DNA of 64,000 bases from Streptomyces musisoli. Lineage in GTDB: Bacteria; Actinomycetota; Actinomycetes; Streptomycetales; Streptomycetaceae. The stretch covers positions 124,001-188,000 of the forward strand of contig NZ_JAERRH010000007.1 of assembly GCF_016741855.1 (NCBI RefSeq), written 5' to 3'. Below are positions 44,353 through 53,917 of the stretch, piece by piece (position 1 is the stretch's first letter; every line of letters starts with the position of its first letter). A program made the translations under genes and the position numbers. Below the pieces are notes generated by a model. The model was given only the letters and a program-made list of their open reading frames with translations. It was not told the DNA's origin and made no database searches.

Positions 44353-45528
44353 TCACATGCCCCGCAGCCGCTCCACGGCCTCCCGGAGCACCTCCTCCCG
44401 CTTGCAGAAGGCGAACCGCACGAACGGCGCCCCGGCCTCCCGGTCGTCGTAGAAGACCGCGTTGGGGATGGCCACCACGCCCGCCCGCTCGGGCAGCGCG
44501 CGGCAGAAGGCGAAGCCGTCCTTCTCGCCGAGGGGCCGGATGTCGGTGGTGACGAAGTACGTGCCGGCCGGCCGGAACACCTCGAAGCCCGCCGCCGTCA
44601 GCCCCTCCGCGAGGATGTCCCGCCGGGCCAGCATGCCCAGGCGGAACTCCTCGAAGTAGGAGTCGGGCAGGGCGAGGGCCTCGGCCACCGCGTACTGGAA
44701 CGGTCCCGAGGACACGTACGTCAGGAACTGCTTCACCGAGCGGACCGCGCCGACCAGCTCCCGCGACCCGGTCACCCAGCCGACCTTCCAGCCCGTGAAC
44801 GAGAACGTCTTCCCCGCCGACCCGATGCTCACCGTGCGCTCGCGCATCCCGGGGAACGTGGCCAGCGGCAGGTGCTCGGCGCCGTCGAAGACGAGGTGCT
44901 CGTAGACCTCGTCCGTCACCACCAGCAGATCCCGTTCCACGGCCAGCTCGGCGACCGCGGCCAGCTCCGCGCGGGTGAGGACCGTACCGGTCGGGTTGTG
45001 CGGGGTGTTGATCAGCAGCAGCCGGGTGCGGTCGGTGACGGCCGCGCGCAGCTCGTCCAGGTCGAGTCGGAAGCTTCCCCCGTGCGGCCTGAGGGTCACC
45101 GGCACCCGCCTGCCGCCCGCCATCGCGATGCTCGCCGCGTACGAGTCGTAGTACGGCTCCAGCGCCACCACCTCGTCCCCCGGCTCGACCAGCGCCAGCA
45201 GCGAGGCCGCGATGGCCTCCGTCGCGCCCGCGGTGACCAGCACCTCGGTGTCGGGGTCGTGAGCGAGCCCGTAGCGGCGCTGCTGGTGCGCGGCGATCGC
45301 GGTGCGCAGCTCGGGGATGCCGGGGCCCGGCGGGTACTGGTTGCCGCGGCCGTCGCGCAGGGCCCGGACGGCGGCCTCCCGGATCTCCTCGGGGCCGTCG
45401 GTGTCGGGGAAGCCCTGGCCCAGATTGATCGACCCGGTCGCCACGGCGAGCGCCGACATCTCGGCGAAGATCGTCGTCCCGAACTCGGTGAGCCGGCGGT
45501 TGAGGTGAGGGCGTGCGCTGGAGGTCAT
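44353..45528 (-). CDS. PLP-dependent class I/II aminotransferase
   Basis: This 391-aa fold-type I aminotransferase has NTPHNPTGTVL, TDEVYEHLVFDG and the lysine site SIGSAGKTFSFTGWKVGW, plus a C-terminal VRFAFCK. The subgroup includes N-succinyldiaminopimelate and kynurenine/glutamine aminotransferases; the substrate is not decidable from motifs. The ATG at 45528 is preferred over one 9 bases upstream because AGGA is properly spaced before it. Confidence 0.88.
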   Translation of the reverse strand: MTSSARPHLNRRLTEFGTTIFAEMSALAVATGSINLGQGFPDTDGPEEIREAAVRALRDGRGNQYPPGPGIPELRTAIAAHQQRRYGLAHDPDTEVLVTAGATEAIAASLLALVEPGDEVVALEPYYDSYAASIAMAGGRRVPVTLRPHGGSFRLDLDELRAAVTDRTRLLLINTPHNPTGTVLTRAELAAVAELAVERDLLVVTDEVYEHLVFDGAEHLPLATFPGMRERTVSIGSAGKTFSFTGWKVGWVTGSRELVGAVRSVKQFLTYVSSGPFQYAVAEALALPDSYFEEFRLGMLARRDILAEGLTAAGFEVFRPAGTYFVTTDIRPLGEKDGFAFCRALPERAGVVAIPNAVFYDDREAGAPFVRFAFCKREEVLREAVERLRGM

Positions 45529-45678
45529 GCCGGTCATCCTGCGCTCAAGCTCTGGAGTTCCTCAACTCTGCTTTGCGTGCCGTACCGGCCGGGCATCCCC
45601 CCGGCACCGCGCCAGCCGCGGTGCCAGACGAGGCGCCCACGGGGGGCCGCTTCGGGGGAACGGAAGGAGGGTGGCGCC

Positions 45679-46047
45679 ATGAGTGACACCGCGATCGAAG
45701 GCATCATCCTGGCGGTGGCCGTGGTCGTGCTCATCTCGGCGGCGCAGGCCCGCCGGAGCCGGCGGACCAGGGTGTCGTTCGGCAAGGGCCGCGGCCGGAA
45801 CGGCGCGTACCGCAGGTCGTCCTCGTCGTCCTCGTCGTCCTACGCGGGCGACGCGGGGGCGAGCAGCTGGTGGGTCGGCGGCGCTGACTCCGGCTCGTCG
45901 GGGGGCCACGGCGGGCACCACGGGGGCCATGGGGGACACTCCTGCGGCGGCTCCTCGTCCTGCGGTTCCTCGTCCTGCGGCGGAGGTTCGTCGTGCGGCG
46001 GGGGTTCGTCGTGCGGTGGCGGGGGCGGATGCGGCGGAGGCAGCTGA
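45679..46047 (+). CDS. Small membrane protein with Ser-, His/Gly- and Cys/Gly-rich tail
   Basis: This 122-aa protein has one N-terminal membrane helix (IEGIILAVAVVVLISAAQ), a basic stretch, a polyserine run, a GGHGGHHGGHGGHSCGG segment, and a C-terminus of six Cys spaced by Gly/Ser (SSCGGGSSCGGGSSCGGGGG). The tail could bind metal ions or be cross-linked. The ATG follows GGAAGGAGG. I do not recognise a characterised family. Confidence 0.7.
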   Translation: MSDTAIEGIILAVAVVVLISAAQARRSRRTRVSFGKGRGRNGAYRRSSSSSSSSYAGDAGASSWWVGGADSGSSGGHGGHHGGHGGHSCGGSSSCGSSSCGGGSSCGGGSSCGGGGGCGGGS

Positions 46048-46100
46048 CACGGGGCAGCTGAGCTTTTGGGACAGGGGGAAACGCGTCCGGACCGCACACG

Positions 46101-46141
46101 GGCGGGCGCCCGCCGGGCAGCAGATCCGGCGGGCGCCCGCC
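46101..46141 (+). terminator. Terminator after the Cys/Gly-rich protein gene
   Basis: Perfect 16-bp arms (GGCGGGCGCCCGCCGG) with a 9-nt loop. Each arm is itself nearly palindromic. Confidence 0.85.
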
Positions 46142-46376
46142 GCGTCCGTTTCCGCGCCCGGCGTACGCCATGGTTGAACAGTTGAACGTTGGAGCCCTCT
46201 GAGGGATGGAAACCGCACGAAGTTGGGTAAAAACGCTGTGGCGTCGCCACTGTTCATGATTCCCTCTAAATCGCCAAGGCAGCCCCTCGGACGCCCCCCT
46301 GATTCCCCACCCCGGCCGGGCCGGCTGGGCTGACATGGCCGATCTCCCCCTCGTTGCGTGCTAGCGGAGCCGATCC

Positions 46377-46901
46377 ATGCTCACGACCCTGAACACCTCC
46401 TACACCGATACGCGCGCTGCCGACCTGGCCTGGGCCCTGGGACGCGACCCGCTGCCCGCCCTGGCCACCCTCGATCTCGAACTGGCGGACGCAAAACTTC
46501 AGTTGAGGCTGCTCGGCGCGTCCCACCAGGTGCTCCTCGACGAGGCACGAGGCCGCTGTTCGGAAACGGTCGCGTGCATCCCCGGTTCCAGCACCCCGCT
46601 GCCGCTGGGCGTCGCCAAACGGGTCGGCGACTGGGAGTACGAGTTCGCCGCCCGCGTGGAGGTGCTCACCCCCGGCTCGTTCGCGGGCCGCGCACAGGAG
46701 CTGCTGGCCCTCGTCTCCGAGCATCCGCACGGTCTCGCGGGCGTCTTCCCCGGCAGCCCGCACGCCTTCACCGCGATGCTGGCCCAGCAGCACGCAGGGC
46801 AGGTGCACTGGCGCACCTGGCACGCCTATCCGCAGGACGGGCAGCTGGTGGCCACCCGGACCAGGGTCGGGGCGCGGGTGCGGGTGGCCCGGTCCGGCTG
46901 A
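46377..46901 (+). CDS. DUF2617 family protein
   Basis: This 174-aa protein begins MLTTLNTSYTDTRAADLAWA and contains LQLRLLGASHQVLL, YEFAARVEVLTPGSFAGRAQ and LVSEHPHGLAGVFPGSPHAF, as in DUF2617. No function is known. It stands about 100 bases before the membrane spermidine-synthase-like gene, a neighbourhood I recall from other Streptomyces. Confidence 0.8.
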   Translation: MLTTLNTSYTDTRAADLAWALGRDPLPALATLDLELADAKLQLRLLGASHQVLLDEARGRCSETVACIPGSSTPLPLGVAKRVGDWEYEFAARVEVLTPGSFAGRAQELLALVSEHPHGLAGVFPGSPHAFTAMLAQQHAGQVHWRTWHAYPQDGQLVATRTRVGARVRVARSG

Positions 46902-47000
46902 TCATCGGGGCGGCGGCATAAACCCGTCGTACGTCAACTGCCCCTACTTCCACACGTGTGGGTGACGAAGCGTCCCGAGTGCGTGACGTAACGTCGCAGC

Positions 47001-48635
47001 GTGATCGAACCGCACGCCCCCGCGCCCCCGGGCGCCCCGCCCGACCGGACAGGCCCCGCACGGCTGCCCGTCCGGCCCGGCACCGGGCGGTTCCTGGTCC
47101 TCGTCTGCGTCTTCGTCTGTGCGGCCTGCGGACTCGTGTACGAACTGGAACTCGTCGCGTTCGCCTCGTACCTGATCGGCGACTCGGTCACCCAGGCGTC
47201 CGTGGTGCTGTCCGTGATGGTGTTCGCGATGGGCGTCGGCTCCCTCGGCGCCAAGCGGCTGCGCTGGCACGCCGCGGCCGGCTTCGGCGCGGTCGAGTCG
47301 GCCCTCGCGCTGATCGGCGGATGCAGCGCGATGGCGCTGTACGCCGTGTTCGCCTGGACCGCCGGCTGGGGCGGCATGTGGGCCGACGGCCCGCGCTGCC
47401 TCCTGGTCGCCTTCTCCCTCGCCATCGGCCTGCTCATCGGCGCCGAGGTCCCGCTGCTGATGGAGCTGATCCAGCGCATCCGCCGGCAGGACGCGGGCGG
47501 CGCGGTGGCCGACCTGTTCGCCGCGGACTACGTGGGCGCCCTGGTCGGCGGCCTCGCCTTCCCCTTCCTGCTCCTGCCGCTCCTGGGCCAGCTGACCGGA
47601 GCGCTGCTGACCGGCACGGTCAACGTGGTCGCGGGCGGTGCCCTGGTCCTCGGCCTCTTCCGCCGCGACCTCACCCGCCGCGCCCGCTGGACCCTCCTGC
47701 TGACCGGGCTCGTCGTCCTCGGTGTCCTCGCCACCGCCGCCGCCCTCGCCGACGACTTCGAACGGGCCGCCCGGCACGCCGTGTACGGCGGGGACGTCCG
47801 GGTGGCCGTGCAGACCGGCGTCCAGGAGGTCGTCCTGGCCGGCGGCACCCACGGCCGGCCCCTCGACCTCTTCCTCGACGGCCACCTGCGCGCCGGCGGC
47901 CGGGACGCCCACCGCTACCACGAGGCCCTGGTCGCCCCGGCCCTGGCCGGCCCGCACGCGCGCGTCCTGATCCTCGGCGGCGGCGACGGCCTGGCCACCC
48001 GCGAGGTGCTGCGCCACCGCGGGGTGCGCCGCGTCGACGTCGTCGCGCTCGACCCGGGCCTGGTCCGCCTCGCCCGCCGGGACCCCGGCCTGACCGCCGC
48101 CAACGGGCACGCCTTCGCCGACCGGCGGGTCCACGTCGTCGCCGCCGACGCGCTCGCCCGGCTGCGGGGGCCGCGCGGACCGCGGTACGACGTCGTGATC
48201 GCCGACCTCCCCGACCCCGGGATCACCGCCAGCACCAAGCTGTACTCCCAGGAGTTCTACGGCCTGGTCCACCGGGCGCTGACCGCGGACGGCCGCCTGG
48301 TGGTGCACGCCGGCCCCGTCACCACCCGTCCCCGCGCCTTCTGGACCGTGGCCGCGACCCTGCGCACGGCCGGCTTCGCCGTCTCCCCCTTCCGGGTGCT
48401 CGGCCACGGCTCCGGCCCCACGGCCGGCCCCGACCGCGCGGCGGCCGCGTCCCGGGCTCCGCAGGACTGGGGGTTCCTGCTGGCCGCGCCGGGCCGCACC
48501 CCGCCGCCCCTGCGGCTCGGCGCCGACCGCCCGGGTACCCTGACGCAGGCCGAGCTGACGACGGACGGCGAAGCGGCGCGGCGGACCCGGATCGCCGGGC
48601 TGCCCGCGTCGACGCTGGTGCATCCGCGGTACTGA
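47001..48635 (+). CDS. Membrane-anchored spermidine-synthase-like (polyamine aminopropyltransferase family) protein
   Basis: This 544-aa protein has an N-terminal region of about seven membrane helices (FLVLVCVFVCAACGLVYELE first) and a C-terminal methyltransferase-fold domain with VLILGGGDGLATREVLRH, VVALDPGLVRLAR and DVVIADLPDPG. This matches the fused, membrane-bound spermidine synthase homologues of actinobacteria. The polyamine-binding Asp appears as DLPD. Actual substrates are unproven. It starts with GTG. Confidence 0.82.
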   Translation: MIEPHAPAPPGAPPDRTGPARLPVRPGTGRFLVLVCVFVCAACGLVYELELVAFASYLIGDSVTQASVVLSVMVFAMGVGSLGAKRLRWHAAAGFGAVESALALIGGCSAMALYAVFAWTAGWGGMWADGPRCLLVAFSLAIGLLIGAEVPLLMELIQRIRRQDAGGAVADLFAADYVGALVGGLAFPFLLLPLLGQLTGALLTGTVNVVAGGALVLGLFRRDLTRRARWTLLLTGLVVLGVLATAAALADDFERAARHAVYGGDVRVAVQTGVQEVVLAGGTHGRPLDLFLDGHLRAGGRDAHRYHEALVAPALAGPHARVLILGGGDGLATREVLRHRGVRRVDVVALDPGLVRLARRDPGLTAANGHAFADRRVHVVAADALARLRGPRGPRYDVVIADLPDPGITASTKLYSQEFYGLVHRALTADGRLVVHAGPVTTRPRAFWTVAATLRTAGFAVSPFRVLGHGSGPTAGPDRAAAASRAPQDWGFLLAAPGRTPPPLRLGADRPGTLTQAELTTDGEAARRTRIAGLPASTLVHPRY

Positions 48636-48694
48636 GCGTTTGTCCCCTTCACGGCAGGGTGAGTTCCGGTCACTACTGGGTAGGCTCACCGGAC

Positions 48695-49528
48695 ATGGAG
48701 CACCAGGTCTTCGTCCCGGTCCCCGCCGAGCGGCTCGGCGCCGCGCTGGCCGACCCCGCACGCGTCGCCCGGGCGGTGCCCGGTCTTCAGCAGGACGCCG
48801 GTGCCGAACCGATCACCGGCCGGCTGAAACTGCGTGTCGGCGGACACTCCGTCACCTATCGGGGTGCTCTGCGGGTGACGGCCCGGGAGGACGGCACGTA
48901 CGCCGTCGAGGGCGACGCCACCGAGGCCCGCGGCTCCGGCTCGGTCAAGCTCGCCCTGACCCTGCGCCTCACGGACACCGACGGCGGCTGCACGGTCACG
49001 GTCGAGGGCACGGCCGACGCGGACGGCCGGATCGGCGAACTGCCGGCGGAGGCCGTGACCTCGGCGGCGACAAGGCTGCTGAACCGCTGGGTGGAGGGCC
49101 TGGCGACCCGGCGGGACGAGCGGCAGGACCGGCCCGACGAGGGCGGGGAGCGGCGCGAGGGCGAGCGGGAACCGAAGTCCGCGGACGCCGAGTCCGCCCG
49201 TACCTCCGTCTTCGACACCGAGGTCCCGCCGCCTTCGCTGGACCCGGACGCGGACGACGAAGGCGACGGTGGCGAACACGCGGACCGGTTCTCCGGGGAC
49301 TTCGCCGACACCGGTGAACCGCCCGCCGAGGCCGCGCACGCGCGCCGCACGATGATCGGCCGCAGCGCCGAGGAGGTCGACCACGCCCCGCCGCGGGGCC
49401 GCTACGCCCCGGTGCCGGCCCCCCAGACGGTGACGGCGACCTCGGCACTGCGCTGGGCTGCACCGGCGGCGGCCCTGGCGGTGGCGTCGGCGATCGTCGT
49501 GAGCAGGGCACTGCGCAGACGCCGCTGA
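48695..49528 (+). CDS. SRPBCC (CoxG-like) protein with C-terminal membrane anchor
   Basis: This 277-aa protein has a SRPBCC/CoxG-type domain (FVPVPAERLGAALADPARVA, GRLKLRVGGHSVTYRGALRV, VTVEGTADADGRIGELPAEA). A long acidic disordered linker and one C-terminal membrane helix (WAAPAAALAVASAIVVSRAL) with a basic end follow. CoxG-like proteins help load or anchor molybdenum hydroxylases, but no cox genes are nearby. Confidence 0.78.
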   Translation: MEHQVFVPVPAERLGAALADPARVARAVPGLQQDAGAEPITGRLKLRVGGHSVTYRGALRVTAREDGTYAVEGDATEARGSGSVKLALTLRLTDTDGGCTVTVEGTADADGRIGELPAEAVTSAATRLLNRWVEGLATRRDERQDRPDEGGERREGEREPKSADAESARTSVFDTEVPPPSLDPDADDEGDGGEHADRFSGDFADTGEPPAEAAHARRTMIGRSAEEVDHAPPRGRYAPVPAPQTVTATSALRWAAPAAALAVASAIVVSRALRRRR

Positions 49529-49638
49529 GCGGAGGCGGCCCTTTCGCGGGCCCGGGGCCTGCCCGGTGTGCGGGCGTGCGAGTGGCCGGGACGCGCCCGC
49601 AGCCGTGCACCGGTCCGTCTCCCCAGTACTGTCGTCCT

Positions 49639-50427
49639 GTGAGTAACGAAGACATCACGCTGACAGCAGGCGACGCGGAGGTACGCGTCAGCCCCGGCAA
49701 CGGCGGCCGTCTCAGTGGCCTCAAGGTCGGCTCCCTGGAACTGCTGAGGCAGGGGGACCGCTACGGCTGCTTCCCGATGGTTCCCTGGTGCGGGCGGATC
49801 CGGGACGGCCGCTTCCTGGACGGCGGTACCGTCCGCCAGATGCCGCTCAACTCCCCGCCGCACGCCATCCACGGCACCGCGCGGGACGGCGCCTGGCGCA
49901 CCGCGCGCGTCTCGGCGGACGAGGCGGTGATCACGTGCGAGCTGACCGACCCCTGGCCGCACCCCGCCCGCGTCACCCAGATCGTCTCCCTCGCCGAGGA
50001 CGCCCTGACGCTGACGATGTCCGTGGAGACCTACGACGACTCCTTCCCGGCGCAGCTCGGCTGGCACCCCTGGTTCAACCGCACCCTCGACGGAGCGGAC
50101 GCCCGGCTGGACTTCGAGCCCGCCTGGCAGGAGGAGCGCGGGGACGACCACCTGCCCACCGGGAACCGGATCGACAAGAAGCCGGGCCCCTGGGACGACT
50201 GCTTCGGCATGCCCGGCGGCGTCGACGTCACCGTCACCTGGCCGGGCCGGCTGGAGCTGAAGGTGACCAGCCGCGAGGAGTGGGTGGTCGTGTACGACGA
50301 ACAGGCGGAGGCCGTCTGCGTGGAGCCGCAGACCGGGCCGCCCAACGGCCTGAACACCCTCCCGCGCCTGGTCACCCCGCTGGAGCCGCTGGAGGCGACG
50401 ACGACCTGGAGCTGGCGCCGGCTCTAA
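49639..50427 (+). CDS. Aldose 1-epimerase family protein
   Basis: This 262-aa protein has the galactose mutarotase fold motifs PPHAIHGTARDGAW (first His), QLGWHPWFNRTL (second His) and AVCVEPQTGPPNGLN (catalytic Glu). It is of the shorter, YeaD/GalM-like type. The GTG at 49639 begins the conserved part. It lies 9 bases before pyrE and is likely cotranscribed. Confidence 0.87.
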   Translation: MSNEDITLTAGDAEVRVSPGNGGRLSGLKVGSLELLRQGDRYGCFPMVPWCGRIRDGRFLDGGTVRQMPLNSPPHAIHGTARDGAWRTARVSADEAVITCELTDPWPHPARVTQIVSLAEDALTLTMSVETYDDSFPAQLGWHPWFNRTLDGADARLDFEPAWQEERGDDHLPTGNRIDKKPGPWDDCFGMPGGVDVTVTWPGRLELKVTSREEWVVVYDEQAEAVCVEPQTGPPNGLNTLPRLVTPLEPLEATTTWSWRRL

Positions 50428-50436
50428 GCTGGGGCC

Positions 50437-50985
50437 ATGACGGAAGTACGCGGCGCGCTGCTGCAGCAGATCAAGGACAAGGCCGTGGTGCACGGCAAGG
50501 TGACGCTCTCCTCGGGTCTGGAGGCGGACTACTACGTCGACCTGCGCCGCATCACCCTCGACGGCGAGGCCGCCCCGCTGGTCGGCCAGGTGCTGCTGGA
50601 CCTGACCGAGGACCTGGAGTTCGACGCCGTCGGCGGGCTCACCATGGGCGCCGACCCGGTCGCCGCCGCCATGCTGCACGCCGCCGCGGCGCGCGGGCGG
50701 CGGCTGGACGCCTTCGTCGTCCGCAAGGCGGCCAAGGCGCACGGCCTCCAGCGGCGCGTCGAGGGCCCGGAGATCGCGGGCCGCCGGGTCCTGGTGGTCG
50801 AGGACACCTCCACCACCGGCGGTTCCCCGCTCACGGCCGTGGAGGCGGTGCGCGAGGCCGGGGCCGAGGTCGTCGCCGTCGCGACGATCGTGGACCGGGC
50901 GACCGGCGCCGCCGAGAAGATCGAGGCCGGCGCGGGCGTGCCCTACCGCTTCGCCTTCTCGAAGGATGAACTGGGGCTGGACTGA
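50437..50985 (+). CDS. pyrE: Orotate phosphoribosyltransferase
   Basis: This 182-aa protein has KVTLSSGLEADYYVDLRRIT, the GGLTMGADPVAAAML loop and the PRPP motif VLVVEDTSTTGGSPL, typical of OPRTase. It makes OMP in pyrimidine synthesis. The length is usual for the family. Confidence 0.95.
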   Translation: MTEVRGALLQQIKDKAVVHGKVTLSSGLEADYYVDLRRITLDGEAAPLVGQVLLDLTEDLEFDAVGGLTMGADPVAAAMLHAAAARGRRLDAFVVRKAAKAHGLQRRVEGPEIAGRRVLVVEDTSTTGGSPLTAVEAVREAGAEVVAVATIVDRATGAAEKIEAGAGVPYRFAFSKDELGLD

Positions 50986-51127
50986 CACGCCCCTTTGACC
51001 TGGACTTGGCGGGGACTGGACCAGCGCTCCATGTCTGGAAAGATGGGGACGACGATGACGTCACCCCCAAGGTCTAGGTCAGGGCCGTAACGCAGCACGT
51101 CAACCCGCACACTCAAGGAGCGGACAC

Positions 51128-52150
51128 ATGCCCATCGCAACCCCCGAGGTCTACAACGAGATGCTCGACCGGGCGAAGGCAGGCAAGTTCGCCTACCCGG
51201 CCATCAACGTCACCTCGAGCCAGACCCTGAACGCGGCCCTGCGCGGCTTCGCGGAGGCGGAGAGCGACGGCATCGTCCAGATCTCGACCGGCGGTGCCGA
51301 GTTCCTCGGCGGCCAGTACAGCAAGGACATGGTGACCGGCGCGGTCGCGCTCGCCGAGTACGCGCACATCATCGCCGAGAAGTACCCGGTCAACATCGCG
51401 CTGCACACCGACCACTGCCCGAAGGACAAGCTCGACGGGTACGTGCGTCCGCTGCTCGCGCTCTCCAAGAAGCGCGTCGAGGCCGGTCTCAACCCGCTGT
51501 TCCAGTCCCACATGTGGGACGGCTCCGCCGAGACCCTCGCCGACAACCTGGAGATCGCGCAGGAGCTGCTGGAGCAGGCCCGCGCCGCGAAGATCATCCT
51601 CGAGGTCGAGATCACCCCGACCGGCGGCGAGGAGGACGGCGTCTCGCACGAGATCAACGACTCCCTCTACACCACGGTCGAGGACGCGATCCGCACCGCC
51701 GAGGCCCTCGGCCTCGGTGAGAAGGGCCGCTACCTGCTGGCCGCCTCCTTCGGCAACGTGCACGGCGTGTACAAGCCGGGCAACGTCGTGCTCCGCCCCG
51801 ACCTGCTGAAGGAGCTGAACGACGGCGTCGCCGCCAAGTTCGGCAAGGCCGCCCCGTTCGACTTCGTCTTCCACGGCGGCTCCGGCTCCACCGAGCAGGA
51901 GATCCTCACCGCGCTGGAGAACGGCGTCGTGAAGATGAACCTCGACACGGACACCCAGTACGCCTTCACCCGTCCGGTCGCCGCGCACATGTTCAAGAAC
52001 TACGACGGCGTCCTGAAGGTCGACGGCGAGGTCGGCGACAAGAAGACCTACGACCCGCGGACCTGGGGCAAGCTGGCCGAGGCGAGCATGGCCGCGCGCG
52101 TCGTGGAGGCCACGCAGAACCTGCGTTCGGCGGGCAACAAGATCAAGTAA
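51128..52150 (+). CDS. fba: Fructose-bisphosphate aldolase, class II
   Basis: This 340-aa class II aldolase has the zinc-binding ALHTDHCPKDKLDGYVRPLL, the glycine-rich VFHGGSGSTEQEI, and the final NLDTDTQYAFTRPVAAHMF. It interconverts fructose 1,6-bisphosphate with GAP and DHAP. The ATG follows CAAGGAGCGG. It is monocistronic with its own terminator. Confidence 0.98.
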   Translation: MPIATPEVYNEMLDRAKAGKFAYPAINVTSSQTLNAALRGFAEAESDGIVQISTGGAEFLGGQYSKDMVTGAVALAEYAHIIAEKYPVNIALHTDHCPKDKLDGYVRPLLALSKKRVEAGLNPLFQSHMWDGSAETLADNLEIAQELLEQARAAKIILEVEITPTGGEEDGVSHEINDSLYTTVEDAIRTAEALGLGEKGRYLLAASFGNVHGVYKPGNVVLRPDLLKELNDGVAAKFGKAAPFDFVFHGGSGSTEQEILTALENGVVKMNLDTDTQYAFTRPVAAHMFKNYDGVLKVDGEVGDKKTYDPRTWGKLAEASMAARVVEATQNLRSAGNKIK

Positions 52151-52164
52151 GCGGTTGGTTCCCC

Positions 52165-52199
52165 GCGGGCCCGGTGGCTGTCCACGCCGCCGGGCCCGC
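52165..52199 (+). terminator. Terminator of fba
   Basis: Fourteen-bp arms (GCGGGCCCGGTGGC, one G-U pair) with a 7-nt loop, 14 bases after the stop. Confidence 0.85.
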
Positions 52200-52213
52200 T
52201 GTATACCTGGGAC

Positions 52214-53668
52214 ATGCCCGACGTCCGGCTGGCCTCGCCCCAGGGCAAGTGGATCCTGCTCACGACGATCCTCGGCTCCAGCATGGCCATGCTGGACTCC
52301 ACCGTCGTCAACGTCGCCCTGCCGCGCATCGGTCACGACCTGGACGCGAGCCTGGCCGCCCTGCAGTGGACGGTCAACGCGTACATGGTCACGCTGGCCG
52401 GCCTGATCCTGCTGGGCGGCTCGCTGGGGGACCGCTACGGCCGCCGGAAGGTCTTCACGCTGGGTGTGGTGTGGTTCGCCGCCGCCTCCATGCTGTGCGG
52501 CTTCGCCCCGAACCCGGCCGTACTGATCGCCGCGCGGGCGTTGCAGGGCATCGGCGGGGCCCTCCTCACCCCGGGCTCGCTCGCGCTCATCCAGGCGTCC
52601 TTCCACCGCGACGACCGCAGCCGGGCGGTCGGCCTGTGGTCCGGCTTCGGCGGGATCGGTGCCGCGGTCGGCCCGTTCCTGGGCGGCTGGCTGGTGGCCG
52701 GCCCCGGCTGGCGCTGGGTGTTCCTGCTCAACGTGCCGCTGGCGCTGCTGTGCGTGCCGGTCGCGCTCCGGCACGTGCCGGAGTCGGCCGACGACCGGGC
52801 CCACGGCCGCTTCGACATCCTCGGCGCCGCGCTGGGCGCCCTGGCCCTCGCGTTCCTGACGTACGCGCTCATCGAGGCCCGGACCGGTTCGCCGGCGGTG
52901 GTGGTGAGCGCGGTGGCGGGAGTCGCGGCGGCGGTGGCCTTCGTGTACGTCGAGAGGCACCGCAGTGAGCCGATGCTCCCGCCGGACATCTTCGCCTCGC
53001 GCCAGTTCACCGCGGTCAATCTCGTCACCCTGTGCGTGTACGCGGCCTTCGGCGGCTTCTTCTTCCTCACCGCGCTGCAACTCCAGGTGGTGGCCGGGTA
53101 CTCGCCGCTCGCCGCCGGTACGGCCCTGCTGCCCACCACGGCGTTGATGCTGCTGTTCTCGTCCCGCTCGGGTGCGCTGGCGGACCGTACGGGTCCGCGT
53201 CTGCCCCTGACGGTGGGGCCGCTGCTCTGCGCGGCGGCGATGCTGCTGATGCTGCGGGTGGGGGAGGACGCGGACTACCTCACCGACGTGCTGCCGGCGC
53301 TGCTCGTCATGGGCGCCGGCATGGTCACCCTCGTCGCTCCGCTGACCGCCACGGTCCTCGCGTCCGTCGACACCGCCCGGGCGGGGCTGGCCAGCGGCAT
53401 CAACAACGCGGCGGCACGGGCCGCGGGTCTGGTGGCCGTGGCGGCACTGCCCCTGCTGGCGGGGATGGGGCCGGAGGCGTACCGGTCGGCCCCGGCCTTC
53501 GACGCGGCGTTCGACCGGGCCATGCCGATCTGTGCGGGGGTGCTGGTGCTGGGCTCGGCACTGGCGTTCACGCTGGTCCGCCGGCCCGCCCCGGGCTGCG
53601 TGCGGCCCGAGTGCCGACAGCACGGCTGCGTGACGGCTCCACCGCTGGAGACGGGGGGCCGGGGTTAG
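52214..53668 (+). CDS. MFS drug exporter, DHA2 (14-span, EmrB/QacA) type
   Basis: This 484-aa protein shows the DHA2 pattern: LDSTVVNVALPRIGHDL (motif D1), LGDRYGRRKVF (motif A), GIGGALLTPGSLALI and GFGGIGAAVGPFLGGWL (motif C). About 14 helices are seen. It would export a hydrophobic compound by proton antiport. The cytoplasmic tail has three Cys (GCVRPECRQHGC), unusual for the family. Confidence 0.88.
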   Translation: MPDVRLASPQGKWILLTTILGSSMAMLDSTVVNVALPRIGHDLDASLAALQWTVNAYMVTLAGLILLGGSLGDRYGRRKVFTLGVVWFAAASMLCGFAPNPAVLIAARALQGIGGALLTPGSLALIQASFHRDDRSRAVGLWSGFGGIGAAVGPFLGGWLVAGPGWRWVFLLNVPLALLCVPVALRHVPESADDRAHGRFDILGAALGALALAFLTYALIEARTGSPAVVVSAVAGVAAAVAFVYVERHRSEPMLPPDIFASRQFTAVNLVTLCVYAAFGGFFFLTALQLQVVAGYSPLAAGTALLPTTALMLLFSSRSGALADRTGPRLPLTVGPLLCAAAMLLMLRVGEDADYLTDVLPALLVMGAGMVTLVAPLTATVLASVDTARAGLASGINNAAARAAGLVAVAALPLLAGMGPEAYRSAPAFDAAFDRAMPICAGVLVLGSALAFTLVRRPAPGCVRPECRQHGCVTAPPLETGGRG

Positions 53669-53767
53669 CGGGGGGTGCGTTGTGGGTGCCGCCGGGGGTG
53701 CGTCGCTGATACGGCCGGGGGTGCGTGCGGGTTCCGCCGTGGGTGGCTGGGCGCCGTGTCCGGCTCC

Positions 53768-53810
53768 GGGCTCGTCGTGGCTGGTCGCGCAGTTCCCCGC
53801 GCCCCTGGGG
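53768..53810. repeat. 43-bp repeat, copy 1
   Basis: Identical to 53875-53917. The central part GGTCGCGCAGTTCCCCGCG is a word I recognise as frequent in Streptomyces intergenic DNA. Confidence 0.9.
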
Positions 53811-53874
53811 GAGCCGTTGGTGGGTGTGTGCTGGTTTGGGGGTGGGTGGCTGGGCGGGCGTCGTGTGCGGCTGC

Positions 53875-53917
53875 GGGCTCGTCGTGGCTGGTCGCGCAGT
53901 TCCCCGCGCCCCTGGGG
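53875..53917. repeat. 43-bp repeat, copy 2
   Basis: Same orientation as copy 1, 107 bases downstream, with similar but diverged flanks. Confidence 0.9.
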
